Shown here piece by piece: positions 1 through 8,796 of a stretch of DNA of 33,045 nt (its first letter is position 1; the number at the start of each line of letters is the position of its first letter). A program made the position numbers and the translations under genes. The notes beneath the pieces were generated by a model that saw only the letters and a program-made list of their open reading frames with translations, was not told the DNA's origin and made no database searches. This stretch comes from Kiritimatiellia bacterium (lineage in GTDB: Bacteria > Verrucomicrobiota > Kiritimatiellia > UBA8416 > JABMPJ01): contig JADHWE010000026.1 of assembly GCA_016783675.1 (NCBI GenBank), positions 1-33,045 of the forward strand, given 5' to 3'.

Positions 1-1
1 A

Positions 2-1204
2 CGTGACTTTGCCCGGCGTCACTATGCCGATGCGGTCACCATCTCCGAGAAGCGTTTTGGGCCCAATCACCCCGCAACGGAGGAAGTTCTCTACAATCTC
101 GGCATGTTGCTGCTTGGGGAGGGCAACGTGACGGCGGCCGACGGCGTACTGCGACGTGTCCTTACCAGTCGGATCAAACGCTACGGCGCCCGCAACATGC
201 GCGTCGCCGAAATCCTGAAACCGCTCATCCATGTCTACAAGGCACAGGGGATCTATGATGGGCTGGACGCGATTGGTCAGCGCGTGCTGGAAATCGAGAT
301 GGCCAACATGCCGCTCGATGATCCGCGCATGATCGACACGCACACGGATTTGGGCGACATCTACTTCAACACCGACCGCGCCTCACTCGCCGAACCTCAC
401 TACCGCCGGGTCCTGATCCTGCGCGAGCAGCACGAAGGTCCCGACTACTACCCCGAACAGGAGTCGTACACCAATTTCGCACAGATCACGGTGAGCGGAC
501 AACAGCTGGACAGCGTCCTCCTCACCTGGAATCGGGCTATCGGCAAAGACCGCGTTACACGCATCACAGACCTCAACCACATGGGCAAGGTCCTCAGTCA
601 ACAGGGCAAGCAGGCGGATGCGCTTCCGTTCTACGAGCGTGCGCTGGCCATTTCCGAACGGGCCTATGGTCCCGACCACCATGCCACGGCCATGGCGGTC
701 AAGAACGTTGCCGAAACGCACTACGCATTGGGAGAAACAGAACAGGCCAGGCCGCATTATGAGCGTGTTGCAGATCTCTGTGACCGTGCGCGCCAGAAGG
801 ACGACGCGGCGCTCAAGGAATACCTGGACGTGCTCTCCCAGATCTATTTCATGGAGCAACGCTACGAAGAGGCAGCGGAGACCTATGCCAAGATCGTCGA
901 GCTGGAGCGCAAAACACTGGGAGACGACCATCCCGCCGTGGCGTCCGCCTTGAATAACCTGGCCGAGGTCGAACGTCTCCAGGGCCGTCTCGACACGGCG
1001 GAAGCACACTACCTTGAAGCACTGGGAATCTATGACCGCATGGAGGACTCGCCCGGGGAGACAGGCGGCCTGCGCGCCGTTCTCGGGAACCTTGCCCGGC
1101 TCTATGAACAGACCGACCGGCGGCGCGAAGCCCGTTCCTGCCGGGACAGAATAGAAGCACTCTCCTCCGCCGACTCATCACCCGCAACCATTGTTCTACC
1201 ATGA
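2..1204 (+). CDS. TPR-repeat protein, 5' end outside the window
   Basis: The reading frame is open from base 2, so the gene begins upstream; about 400 residues are visible. The ATG at 104 is internal, because the codons before it already encode a TPR helix pair containing FGPNHPATEE and YNLG. The protein is a string of kinesin-light-chain-type tetratricopeptide repeats. The best units contain AYGPDHHATA and LGDDHPAVASALNNLAEVE, each preceded by an A..Y..AL.I.E helix. Such repeats normally form protein-binding scaffolds; no catalytic domain is visible. The stop TGA shares the bases ATGA with the start of the downstream kinase at 1201, so the two are probably one translationally coupled unit, and the TPR protein may act upstream of the kinase (inference). 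Whether it is secreted or has an N-terminal kinase or transcription-factor domain cannot be seen. Confidence 0.9.
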   Translation, partial: RDFARRHYADAVTISEKRFGPNHPATEEVLYNLGMLLLGEGNVTAADGVLRRVLTSRIKRYGARNMRVAEILKPLIHVYKAQGIYDGLDAIGQRVLEIEMANMPLDDPRMIDTHTDLGDIYFNTDRASLAEPHYRRVLILREQHEGPDYYPEQESYTNFAQITVSGQQLDSVLLTWNRAIGKDRVTRITDLNHMGKVLSQQGKQADALPFYERALAISERAYGPDHHATAMAVKNVAETHYALGETEQARPHYERVADLCDRARQKDDAALKEYLDVLSQIYFMEQRYEEAAETYAKIVELERKTLGDDHPAVASALNNLAEVERLQGRLDTAEAHYLEALGIYDRMEDSPGETGGLRAVLGNLARLYEQTDRRREARSCRDRIEALSSADSSPATIVLP

Positions 1205-2754
1205 CCCTACCCGTGCACACAGGCCCTGACCTTATCGCCAAGCTGGTTCCCACCGATGGAAGCCCGTTGGTCGGGATGCTGACGTACCGCCTGGAAGGCG
1301 ACGCCCTGATCTTCGTGTCGGCCAACGAAGGTGCGAGCAGTATACTGAAGGTTGATTGCAGCCAATTCATCGGCCAGACGATTGAGCAGGCGTTTCCACC
1401 CCTGGCCGAGACCGAGATCCCCGCCATGTACCGCCGTGCGGCCGGCGAGGGAACCCCATGGTCGACCGAGCATGTCGACTACGACGACGGTGTGATCAAG
1501 GGCGCCTACGAGGTCCATGCCTTCCAGACCGCGCCCCTGCACATGGCGGCGGTGTACCTGGATGTCACCGAGCGCAGACAGGCCGCGCTGGAGCGCGAAC
1601 AGCTCGACAGCCAGCTCCAGCACATGCAGAAGCTGGAGAGCCTGGGTATACTCGCCGGCGGCATCGCACACGATTTCAACAACCTGCTTTGCGGCATACT
1701 GGGAAGCGCGGAGCTCGTGCTCATGGACATGGAGGAGGTGCACCCTGCGCGTGAGGACCTGGATACGATCAGGAACACGGCGCGCAAGGCCAGCGAGCTC
1801 TGCAAGCAACTCCTTGCTTACTCCGGCAAGGGACGCTTCGTCGTTGAGCCGGTGAACCTTACCGACGTGGTTTCCGGTATGGGTAATCTTCTGCACGTAT
1901 CCATGGCCAAAACCGTGGTGCTGCGCCAGAACCTGGCCACTGACCTCGTACCCATCGATGCCGATCAGGGACAAGTCCAGCAGATCATCCTGAACCTGGT
2001 GATCAATGCATCGGAAGCGATTGACAACAAGAGCGGAACCGTATCCATCTCAACCGGCATGCGGGAATACAGCCGCCAGGCCTTGAAGACGATGTTGCTT
2101 GGCGAAGGTGCCGAGCCCGGCACATACGTCTACCTGGAGGTCAGCGACACGGGATGCGGCATGGACAAGGACACCGTCGCTCGCATGTTCGACCCCTTCT
2201 TTTCGACCAAGTTCACCGGGCGCGGCCTCGGACTTGCGGCCACGCTGGGCATCCTGCGTTCCCATGGCGGGACGATCAAGGTCGACAGCACCCCCGGCAA
2301 GGGCACCACAATCAAGGTCTGCTTTCCAACGGGCAGCAAACCCGCGCCCACGACGTGTCCCCTGCCCTCGCCCGACAGTTGGCAGGGAAGCGGGACGGTC
2401 CTGCTGGTCGATGACGAGGATACCGTGCGTGTTGTGGGCAAGCGTGTGCTTGAGACGCTCGGGTTCGAGGTGTTGACGGCCGAGGATGGCCGCGCCGGGG
2501 TGGACATGTTTGAGGTAAATGCCGACGATATCCGGCTCGTCTTGCTCGACATGACCATGCCACACATGAACGGCGCTGAAGCGTTTCGCCAGATCCACAC
2601 GCTGAAGTCGGACGTACCTGTTCTCCTCATCAGTGGCTACGACGAGGATGAAGCTATCGCCCGGTTTACGGAGAAGGGACTCGCCGGCTTCATCCACAAG
2701 CCATTCACGATCGCCAGCATGCGGAACAGCATTCGCAAGGCACTGGAAGGATGA
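1201..2754 (+). CDS. Hybrid histidine kinase (PAS-like, HisKA, HATPase, receiver)
   Basis: This 517-residue protein is a sensor kinase with a fused receiver. A PAS-like sensor covers roughly residues 10-125 and ends in DVTERRQA, followed by a short coiled linker. The H-box is GGIAHDFNNLL with phospho-acceptor His157. The ATPase has an N-box NASEAI (Asn269), a G1 motif DTGCGMD, an F-box FDPFFSTK and a G2 motif GRGLGLAA. The C-terminal receiver has the acidic pair Asp404/Asp405, phospho-acceptor Asp450 in LLDMTMP and Lys500 in HKPF. No membrane segment is visible, so it is probably cytosolic. There is no DNA-binding output domain; a phosphorelay through another protein is likely. The start overlaps the TPR gene's stop by 4 nt. 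It shares its kinase core, including a TISTGM-like strand, with the convergent kinase at 2772-3929. Confidence 0.95.
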   Translation: MTLPVHTGPDLIAKLVPTDGSPLVGMLTYRLEGDALIFVSANEGASSILKVDCSQFIGQTIEQAFPPLAETEIPAMYRRAAGEGTPWSTEHVDYDDGVIKGAYEVHAFQTAPLHMAAVYLDVTERRQAALEREQLDSQLQHMQKLESLGILAGGIAHDFNNLLCGILGSAELVLMDMEEVHPAREDLDTIRNTARKASELCKQLLAYSGKGRFVVEPVNLTDVVSGMGNLLHVSMAKTVVLRQNLATDLVPIDADQGQVQQIILNLVINASEAIDNKSGTVSISTGMREYSRQALKTMLLGEGAEPGTYVYLEVSDTGCGMDKDTVARMFDPFFSTKFTGRGLGLAATLGILRSHGGTIKVDSTPGKGTTIKVCFPTGSKPAPTTCPLPSPDSWQGSGTVLLVDDEDTVRVVGKRVLETLGFEVLTAEDGRAGVDMFEVNADDIRLVLLDMTMPHMNGAEAFRQIHTLKSDVPVLLISGYDEDEAIARFTEKGLAGFIHKPFTIASMRNSIRKALEG

Positions 2755-2771
2755 ACGGAGGCGGCAGGAAC

Positions 2772-3929
2772 CTACCCGTTGTTCAGCGCACTGGGGCACG
2801 GAAAGATAACGCGGAAGACGGATCCGTGGTTGGGTACGCTTTCGACCAGGACGCCGCCCGAATGGGCACGTGACACACCCAGGGCAACGGACAATCCCAT
2901 GCCCTGGCCACGGATCTTGTTCGAATAGAACGGGTCGAACATGTGCGCCCGCACCTTCTGCGAGATGCCTGCCCCGTCATCGGCTACCTCCACGTACGCA
3001 TACCGACCGGGGGGGATCTTCTCGTGCAGGACCAGCTTCTCAGTTGTCTCGTCATCGCAGAGCATCATGCCGGTCGAGATGGTCACGGTTCCCACCCGGC
3101 TCACGATGGCCTCCGACGCATTCTCGACCAGGCCCCGGAGAAGCAGTTGAAGCTGGTGGCGATCGCCGCAGATCAGCGGCATATTGTCATCGAGGCGATA
3201 GTCAACTTTCACGCCCTTGAACACGAGGCCTTCGATCGCCTCCCGGTTCTCCTCAACCAGCGTGCTCAACTTCACCGGCGCTCCGTCAAAGCGGCAATGC
3301 CCTGAATATAGCGCGATCTTGTTTGTCAGTTCGACCGCCTGTGCCGCAGTGGCCTGGATCTGGAGGGCGTTGTCCCGCGCGGGCGCATCAGACGCCATGC
3401 TGCTGATCACGATGCTGGCGTTTCCCATCACCGCTGCAAAGAGATTGTTGAAATCGTGTGCCACGCCCGTGGCCATCGTGCCCAGTCCCTCGACCTTCTC
3501 GGCCAAAACCAGGCTCTCGCTCAGTCGCCCACGCTCCCCCTCGACTTCCTTGATATGGGAGCGCAGCTCTTCGACAATCACGCGCATACAGGCATTGATC
3601 GACTCGACGTCATTGGCGACCGAGAGGGCCTCCTTCGTTACGCTGTCCGTCAGCTCATCCTTCACCACGCCCTCGAGCCGGCCGCGCAAGGCCTCAACCT
3701 GCATCGGGCCCCGGCGCATCAGGAGAAATCCCGCGACGGCGAGCATCAGGACGAAGACACTGAAGAGCACCACCCAGAATGGCGTTAGGCCAGCATCACT
3801 GTTCTGCGAATGGATGAAGTACCACATCGCCAGGGCCGGCACGGCGAAGAACAGCAACAACCCAATGCCGAATTGGGCACGCAGGCTACGCGAATCTACG
3901 GAAAGCCATCGTTGGAAGAGAAAACTCAC
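2772..3929 (-). CDS. Membrane-bound sensor histidine kinase
   Basis: This 385-residue kinase has two predicted membrane segments, at about residues 20-40 and 50-72, joined by a very short loop, so there is essentially no extracytoplasmic sensor. A coiled linker follows, then an H-box GVAHDFNNL with His158, an N-box ENASEAI (Asn270), G1 DDGAGI (about 318-322), F-box FDPFYSNK (331-338) and G2 GQGMGLSVALG (341-351). There is no receiver domain. The core is of the same subfamily as the hybrid kinase on the opposite strand; the two genes converge with a 17-nt gap. The start is a GTG with no visible Shine-Dalgarno sequence. A good promoter sits immediately upstream, its -10 only 6 nt from the GTG, so the message may be leaderless. 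Its cognate receiver is not encoded next to it. Confidence 0.93.
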   Translation of the reverse strand: MSFLFQRWLSVDSRSLRAQFGIGLLLFFAVPALAMWYFIHSQNSDAGLTPFWVVLFSVFVLMLAVAGFLLMRRGPMQVEALRGRLEGVVKDELTDSVTKEALSVANDVESINACMRVIVEELRSHIKEVEGERGRLSESLVLAEKVEGLGTMATGVAHDFNNLFAAVMGNASIVISSMASDAPARDNALQIQATAAQAVELTNKIALYSGHCRFDGAPVKLSTLVEENREAIEGLVFKGVKVDYRLDDNMPLICGDRHQLQLLLRGLVENASEAIVSRVGTVTISTGMMLCDDETTEKLVLHEKIPPGRYAYVEVADDGAGISQKVRAHMFDPFYSNKIRGQGMGLSVALGVSRAHSGGVLVESVPNHGSVFRVIFPCPSALNNG

Positions 3930-3935
3930 ACAACC

Positions 3936-3965
3936 ATAATACTCTACCCGACTGTCCTAAGTCAA
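3936..3965 (-). promoter_or_regulatory. Sigma70-type promoter of the 2772-3929 kinase
   Basis: Read on the minus strand there is a TTGACT (3960-3965), an 18-nt spacer and TATTAT (3936-3941). The -10 box ends 6 nt before the GTG at 3929, so the expected transcription start falls on or next to the start codon. That suggests a leaderless mRNA, unless translation begins further in. Confidence 0.6.
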
Positions 3966-3983
3966 TTGAGGGAGAGCGGCAGC

Positions 3984-4006
3984 ATTCTGCGCTGTTAGCG
4001 CAGAAT
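3984..4006 (-). terminator. Hairpin after gspF, possible terminator without U-tract
   Basis: ATTCTGCGC and GCGCAGAAT form a perfect 9-bp stem around a 5-nt loop, starting 9 nt after the gspF stop. No T-run follows on the minus strand, so it may be a factor-dependent terminator or an RNA-stabilising 3' stem. It separates the long operon from the kinase promoter. Confidence 0.5.
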
Positions 4007-4014
4007 ACTCGCGG

Positions 4015-5202
4015 TCACTTCCCGAGCGTCTGGCTCAGGTTCAGGATGGGCAGCAGGACGGAGAGGGTGACGAGCAGCACGAACCCGCCGATCAGGACGA
4101 TCAGGGCCGGTTCCACGATCACCAACCAGCGCCGAAGGAAACGATCCCACGCCTCTTCGAAACGGCGGGCCGCACTATCAAGCAGGCGATCGAGTTCGCC
4201 GCTGGCCTCGCCGACCCTGATCCAGCCCGGGAGCGTTCCGGACAGTGGGACAATCGCCTGCACGGCTTCGGAGAGGCTGGTGCCGTGCTCCACCTTGTCA
4301 GCACCGGCAGCGGCATCGCGTTCCACCGCAACACTTCCCGTTGCGCGGCCGGCCAACACCATGCCCTGGATAGGCGAGACGCCGCCGCCCACCAGAATGG
4401 CCATGGTGCGGGCAAAGCGCATGTTGGCCAGGAGACGATAGCCGCGACCAAACCCGGGCGCCCGAAACAGGGCACGATCAAAACGCAGGCGCCAGAGGGA
4501 TCCGCGCCGCAAGAGACGACGCCCCAGCACAACCATCGCGATCGCCGCAACCAGGAGAACCGGCCAGCCATGCTCGATGCCGTGCCCGATACTCAGCATG
4601 AATCGTGTGAGCCCCGGCAGTTCCCCTGCCCGATCGCCCAGTACGGCCGCCGCCCTCGGCAGCAGGAGTCCCAGCATGAGGACAGCCACAACAATACCAA
4701 CCGTGAAAACAATGGCGGGATATATCAGCGCGCCCTGCACCCGTTCGCGGACGCGGTCCTGTTCTTCGAGAAATGCCGCACAGCGCTCGAGCATATCGGG
4801 TAGCCCGCCTGACGCCTCCCCGGCTTCCACCACGGCCGTCTCGAACGCACCCACAGAAGCACTGGCATCGGTCAATGACTGCGCCAGCGCGCGCCCCTCC
4901 CGAATGCCATCCCGCGTAGCGGCCAGCACCACCCGAACCCCCGACAGTTCCGGCGACTGCAGCATGATATCGAGCGCCCCGAGCAGCGGCACTCCCGCAC
5001 GCAGCAACGAGCTGAGCTCCCGATAGAGAACCGCCCTTTCCTGCGGCGGCAGACGTACACGACGACCGGTGGGCGTGATCCGTTCGGCAAGAATACCGCT
5101 CGCCGCCAACTGTTCGCGGGCATGCTTAACGCTCGTCCCCTCGGTGAGCCCTTTCACCGCTTTCCCGGCCGCGTCATACCCTTTGTACTCAAAGGTCTTC
5201 AT
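4015..5202 (-). CDS. gspF: Type II secretion / type IV pilus inner-membrane platform protein GspF
   Basis: This 395-residue protein is the polytopic platform protein that couples the secretion ATPase to pseudopilus assembly. It has the usual family length and two tandem T2SSF domains, residues about 57-180 (RELSSLLRAGVPL) and about 260-385 (MRFARTMAILVGGGVSP). The membrane segments lie at about 165-190, 210-230 and 360-390. The N-terminal signature FEYKGYDAAGK is typical. Its ATG overlaps the gspE stop in a shared ATGA (5199-5202), consistent with coupled translation. It is the last gene of the minus-strand run; a hairpin follows. Pseudopilin genes, which commonly follow gspF, are absent here. 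PilC is the alternative name if the system builds a type IV pilus. Confidence 0.96.
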   Translation of the reverse strand: MKTFEYKGYDAAGKAVKGLTEGTSVKHAREQLAASGILAERITPTGRRVRLPPQERAVLYRELSSLLRAGVPLLGALDIMLQSPELSGVRVVLAATRDGIREGRALAQSLTDASASVGAFETAVVEAGEASGGLPDMLERCAAFLEEQDRVRERVQGALIYPAIVFTVGIVVAVLMLGLLLPRAAAVLGDRAGELPGLTRFMLSIGHGIEHGWPVLLVAAIAMVVLGRRLLRRGSLWRLRFDRALFRAPGFGRGYRLLANMRFARTMAILVGGGVSPIQGMVLAGRATGSVAVERDAAAGADKVEHGTSLSEAVQAIVPLSGTLPGWIRVGEASGELDRLLDSAARRFEEAWDRFLRRWLVIVEPALIVLIGGFVLLVTLSVLLPILNLSQTLGK

Positions 5203-6770
5203 GCGGCGGCAACGTTGAGGGCTTCATCGAGACTTGTTTCACCCGCCAACATGCGGTCGACGGTATCGGCCACCAACGGGCGCATCCCGGCGGCCATGGC
5301 CAGGGCCCGCAGCTCATCGAGTCCGGCCGAGCCCCGCCGAATGGCATCACGCAGGGCCCCGTCGACCTGTAGTAGCTCGAACACGCCGATTCGGCCGCTG
5401 TAGCCCTCCAGGCATTGGTCACACCCAACCGGCTCCCATACGGGCTTGCCGACCACGCGGGCCGCCAGCGCCTCTCCCAGGTCACGCACCCGGGATGCGT
5501 CGGCCGTCACTTCGCGCCGACAGTGTGGACAGAGCCTGCGAACCAGGCGTTGTGCCATGGCCCCGCGCAGACAGGAGGCCAGCAGGTAAGGCTCCACGCC
5601 CATGTCCACCAGGCGCGACACGGTTCCGGGTGCATCGTTCGTGTGCAGGGTCGTGAAAACCAGGTGGCCGGTCAACGAGGCGCGTACGGCGATATCCGCC
5701 GTCTCGCGGTCGCGCGTTTCGCCAACGAGCACGATATCCGGGTCCTGCCGCAGGATATGCCGCAATCCCTGGGCAAAGGTGAGGCCGATCTTGGGCTTGA
5801 CCTGGATCTGTCCGATATCCGGCAGTTGATACTCGATCGGATCTTCGATGGTCATAATGTTGCGGCGCGAAGCATCCAGTTGACCCAGCGCTGCATAGAG
5901 CGTGGTCGTCTTGCCGGCACCGGTCGGGCCGCTCACAACGATCATCCCGTGCGGGGCCGAGAGCAGCCCCTCCACACCATCGAGAATGGCCGCGCTCATG
6001 CCGAGGCTATCCAGCGGCAGAAGGGCCGCCTGCTGATCGAGCAGCCGCAGCACGACCCGCTCACCTTCTGCAACCGGCACGGTCGAGACACGCACATCAA
6101 TCTCACGTTCGCCCACATGCACGCGTGCCATGCCGTCCTGCGGTAGGCGTCGCTCGGCGATATCCATACGCCCCATCACCTTCAGACGCGACACGAGGGC
6201 ATCCTCCAGGTGTTTGGGCGGCGACGACTGTTCGTAGAGATTGCCGTCGACCCGGTAGCGCACCCGCAACCGCGACTCGAACGGCTCAAAATGGATATCG
6301 GAGGCCTGGCGCTTGACCGCCTCGAGCAGGATCAGGTTGATCAGGCGCGTCACCGGCGCCTTCTCGGCTTCAGCGAGCAGATCGTTGCCGCCCAGTGCGG
6401 CGGGACTGAATGCAACGGCGTCACCCTCCAACCCTCGCAGAAACTCATCCGGCGAGTCATCCCGACTGAAATAGCAGCGCTCGATTCCCCGCAGGATGAC
6501 CTCGTGTGGCGCCGCCACCGTGGCGAGATCCTCGCCAATCAGAAGTGCCAGGTCTTCCTGGGGCTGGACGCGATCGATGTCGGCTGTCGCCACACAGGCT
6601 TCCCCATCAAGGCGAATCGGCAGCATGCCGTTGCTGCGTGCCCATTCGACAGGCACTTGTGCGATCAGGAGGGGATCAAGACAGCTATCCGGAATCTGCT
6701 CCAGGAACCGAAGGCCCATCGCTTCGGCGCGGGCCCGGAGGGAAGCAGCATCCTTGTCGCCGACAGCCAC
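5199..6770 (-). CDS. gspE: Type II secretion / pilus assembly ATPase GspE
   Basis: This hexameric cytosolic ATPase drives pseudopilus assembly. About 523 residues: an N-terminal MshEN/GspE-N-like domain, then the ATPase with RQASDIHFEPFE, Walker A GPTGAGKT (281-288), an Asp box MTIEDPIEY, Walker B DPDIVLVGETRD and a His box TTLHTNDA. A zinc-binding tetracysteine site is formed by CPHC (414, 417) and CDQC (450, 453). I place the start at the GTG at 6770, because GGGGGAGGT lies 6 nt before it. The longer frame from the GTG at 6794 starts inside a heptad repeat array and lacks a ribosome site. The gene lies 34 nt after gspD and overlaps gspF by 4 nt. PilB/PulE-type ATPases are close relatives, so pilus and secretion roles cannot be separated by this gene alone. 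Confidence 0.96.
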   Translation of the reverse strand: MAVGDKDAASLRARAEAMGLRFLEQIPDSCLDPLLIAQVPVEWARSNGMLPIRLDGEACVATADIDRVQPQEDLALLIGEDLATVAAPHEVILRGIERCYFSRDDSPDEFLRGLEGDAVAFSPAALGGNDLLAEAEKAPVTRLINLILLEAVKRQASDIHFEPFESRLRVRYRVDGNLYEQSSPPKHLEDALVSRLKVMGRMDIAERRLPQDGMARVHVGEREIDVRVSTVPVAEGERVVLRLLDQQAALLPLDSLGMSAAILDGVEGLLSAPHGMIVVSGPTGAGKTTTLYAALGQLDASRRNIMTIEDPIEYQLPDIGQIQVKPKIGLTFAQGLRHILRQDPDIVLVGETRDRETADIAVRASLTGHLVFTTLHTNDAPGTVSRLVDMGVEPYLLASCLRGAMAQRLVRRLCPHCRREVTADASRVRDLGEALAARVVGKPVWEPVGCDQCLEGYSGRIGVFELLQVDGALRDAIRRGSAGLDELRALAMAAGMRPLVADTVDRMLAGETSLDEALNVAAA

Positions 6771-6787
6771 GTTCGTACCTCCCCCAT

Positions 6788-6815
6788 TGCTCACAGCCCA
6801 CTACTTACTGCTCAC
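6788..6815. repeat. Heptad array at the gspD/gspE junction
   Basis: Exactly four 7-nt units (TGCTCAC twice, AGCCCAC, TACTTAC), each ending in AC on the plus strand, run without interruption. The array contains the gspD stop codon (6805-6807) and reaches to just before the gspE ribosome site. Confidence 0.7.
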
Positions 6816-8796
6816 GCTCGTCCGGTCCCTCGGGCAGCCCTGTCTTCAGCTCCCACTCGCGGCGCAGCCCTTCCTGGTCGGACATGGTGTTGACCATGAT
6901 GGGCGTAACAAAGATCAGCAGGTTGGTGCGCTGATCGGTTTCAACGCGGCTGCGGAACAGCATCCCGATCAGGGGAATCGAACCCAGGACAGGCACCTTG
7001 CGCCGCGTCTCGATCTGGTCCTGCCGGGTGAGTCCGGCGATGACGATCGTGCGTCCGCTGGGGACGGTTACGGTCGTGCTCACTTCCCGCCGCGCGATGG
7101 TCGGCGTCAGGCCGGTGTCCTGGATGACCTCGATGCTCGGATTCAGGTCCATCCGCACCTTGTATCCATCCACCACGTGCGGTGTCAGCTTCAGCTTGAT
7201 ACCGGCCTCGATACGCTCGATGTTCTGGATCACATCGCGCGCCGAGCCCGATCCGCCTTCAATGGTCGATTTCAGGATAGGGATCTCGTTGACGATGTTC
7301 ACGAAGGCTTCGCGATTGTCCAGGGCCTCCAGGGAGGTCTCCGAGAGCACCTTGAAGCGCCCATCCTTCTTGATCGCGTTGATGTTGATCAGGCCGGGGT
7401 AGCTGGTGGACAGGTTGCCGTTGTCATCAATCCGGTTGCCGTAGGCCAGCCCCACGGTCATGCCCTGCGGGAAGAGGCCCTGCTGAATGCTGTTCAGGAC
7501 GCTATCGGCGCTATTCTGAAACGTGCTGCCGCCCTGGATCGCCGTATCGCCCTTGCCCTCGGGCAAGTCGAGCGCTCCGAGCTCCACGCCAAAGGTGAAG
7601 TCATCGCTGACGGTCAACTCGGCAATCATAACGCTGATGTGTACCTGGGCCGGCACGCGGTCGAGCTGTTCAACGAGCTTAAGCACGACATCGAAATCAC
7701 CGGGTGTAGCGTCGACCAGCAGGGCGTTGTTGGCCTCGCTCGCCTCGATGGCAATCGGGCTCAGTCGCGAAGCTGCCTGCCCCTTCACGTTGCGCTTCTC
7801 CAGCAGTGCGCTGATGCTCGCGGCGGCTTCCTTGGCGGAAATGTACTCCAGGAATATGGCGTTGAGGCGGCCCTGGCCTGACGGCGTGTCAACGTCGACC
7901 TTCTCAATAAGCCCCTTCAGCTCATCAACCTGCGCCTGTGTCCCCACCAGCAACAGGGCATTGGCATGCGAGGCGGCCACAACGAGTGCCGAGCGTGACC
8001 GCCCCACCATTGAGGAGGAAACGGAAGGCAGGCGCTGCTGCATGCTATGTCCGCGCGACTGCCGCTCCATCAGCGCGGCGTTCAACTGTTGTGCCACATC
8101 TTCGGAGCCGGCGTGCTGAAGCGTCACCACTTCCGTTATCCGCTGCAGGCCGGGCTGGTCGATCTCTTCCACAATCTGCTCGATACGGCGGACCACCGAT
8201 GCCGTCTCTGAAACGATAAGGTGGTTGGTGTCTTCAACAGCACCGATCCCGCCTGCCTTGCCGCCCATGACCTTGGATTCGAGAACCTTGACCATGTCGT
8301 TGGCATCAACGTGTTCCAGCCGAATCACCTTGGTGATGAGCCCTTCCCCGTGTTCACCGCTGCCCACGACGGCACCCATCGGGGTGGGACGGGCCAGCAG
8401 ACGCACGACGCGGTGGAGGGCACCGTCTTCGACTACCGAGCAGCCAACCGATTCGAGAATCGATACGAAGAGCGGGTAGACCTCGGACTGCTGCACACGG
8501 GGCGACACGACCGTGATCTTGCCGGCGACCCCTTCGCCCAGCACGAACTTGCGGCCGGTGACTTCTCCGACCAGCTTAACAAAGGAATAGACGTCGACCT
8601 GGTCAAAGCTGAAATCGACGTATCCCTCGCCGCTTGAAGGTGGCGTGGATATGGCGCGCGCCGGGAGGCGGCTGGCCATGGCAGACGCACGCGCTACGGT
8701 TCCGGTATCAGCAGCGTGAAGGCCGGCGGCAGCCAGCAATCCGACGGCCAGCATCCCCAACGCCGCACGACACGGCTTTATGTGTACCTTCGTCAA
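6805..8796 (-). CDS. gspD: Type II secretion outer-membrane secretin GspD
   Basis: This is the secretin, which forms the outer-membrane gate of the secretion system; about 663 residues. A signal peptide (LGMLAVGLLAAAGLHA) is followed by an N0 domain (YVDFSFDQVDVYSFVKLVGE), N1-N3 ring domains with the repeated NALLV motif and ALxxLDxxxxQV-type strands (LIEKVDVDTPSGQ, KLVEQLDRVPAQVH), and a secretin domain. The secretin signature VPVLGSIPLIGMLFR sits near the C-terminus. There is no obvious S-domain beyond it. I prefer the TTG at 8796, which overlaps the fabZ stop (TTGA) and gives a normal basic signal-peptide start; a GTG at 8826 would add 10 residues inside fabZ. The 3' end lies in a heptad repeat array. 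Order fabZ-gspD-gspE-gspF suggests one transcript. Confidence 0.95.
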   Translation of the reverse strand: MTKVHIKPCRAALGMLAVGLLAAAGLHAADTGTVARASAMASRLPARAISTPPSSGEGYVDFSFDQVDVYSFVKLVGEVTGRKFVLGEGVAGKITVVSPRVQQSEVYPLFVSILESVGCSVVEDGALHRVVRLLARPTPMGAVVGSGEHGEGLITKVIRLEHVDANDMVKVLESKVMGGKAGGIGAVEDTNHLIVSETASVVRRIEQIVEEIDQPGLQRITEVVTLQHAGSEDVAQQLNAALMERQSRGHSMQQRLPSVSSSMVGRSRSALVVAASHANALLLVGTQAQVDELKGLIEKVDVDTPSGQGRLNAIFLEYISAKEAAASISALLEKRNVKGQAASRLSPIAIEASEANNALLVDATPGDFDVVLKLVEQLDRVPAQVHISVMIAELTVSDDFTFGVELGALDLPEGKGDTAIQGGSTFQNSADSVLNSIQQGLFPQGMTVGLAYGNRIDDNGNLSTSYPGLININAIKKDGRFKVLSETSLEALDNREAFVNIVNEIPILKSTIEGGSGSARDVIQNIERIEAGIKLKLTPHVVDGYKVRMDLNPSIEVIQDTGLTPTIARREVSTTVTVPSGRTIVIAGLTRQDQIETRRKVPVLGSIPLIGMLFRSRVETDQRTNLLIFVTPIMVNTMSDQEGLRREWELKTGLPEGPDEREQ

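Noticed and set aside
6771..6794. GTG at 6794 as the gspE start
   Set aside because: It lies within the heptad array with no ribosome site; the GTG at 6770 has GGGGGAGGT at a good distance.
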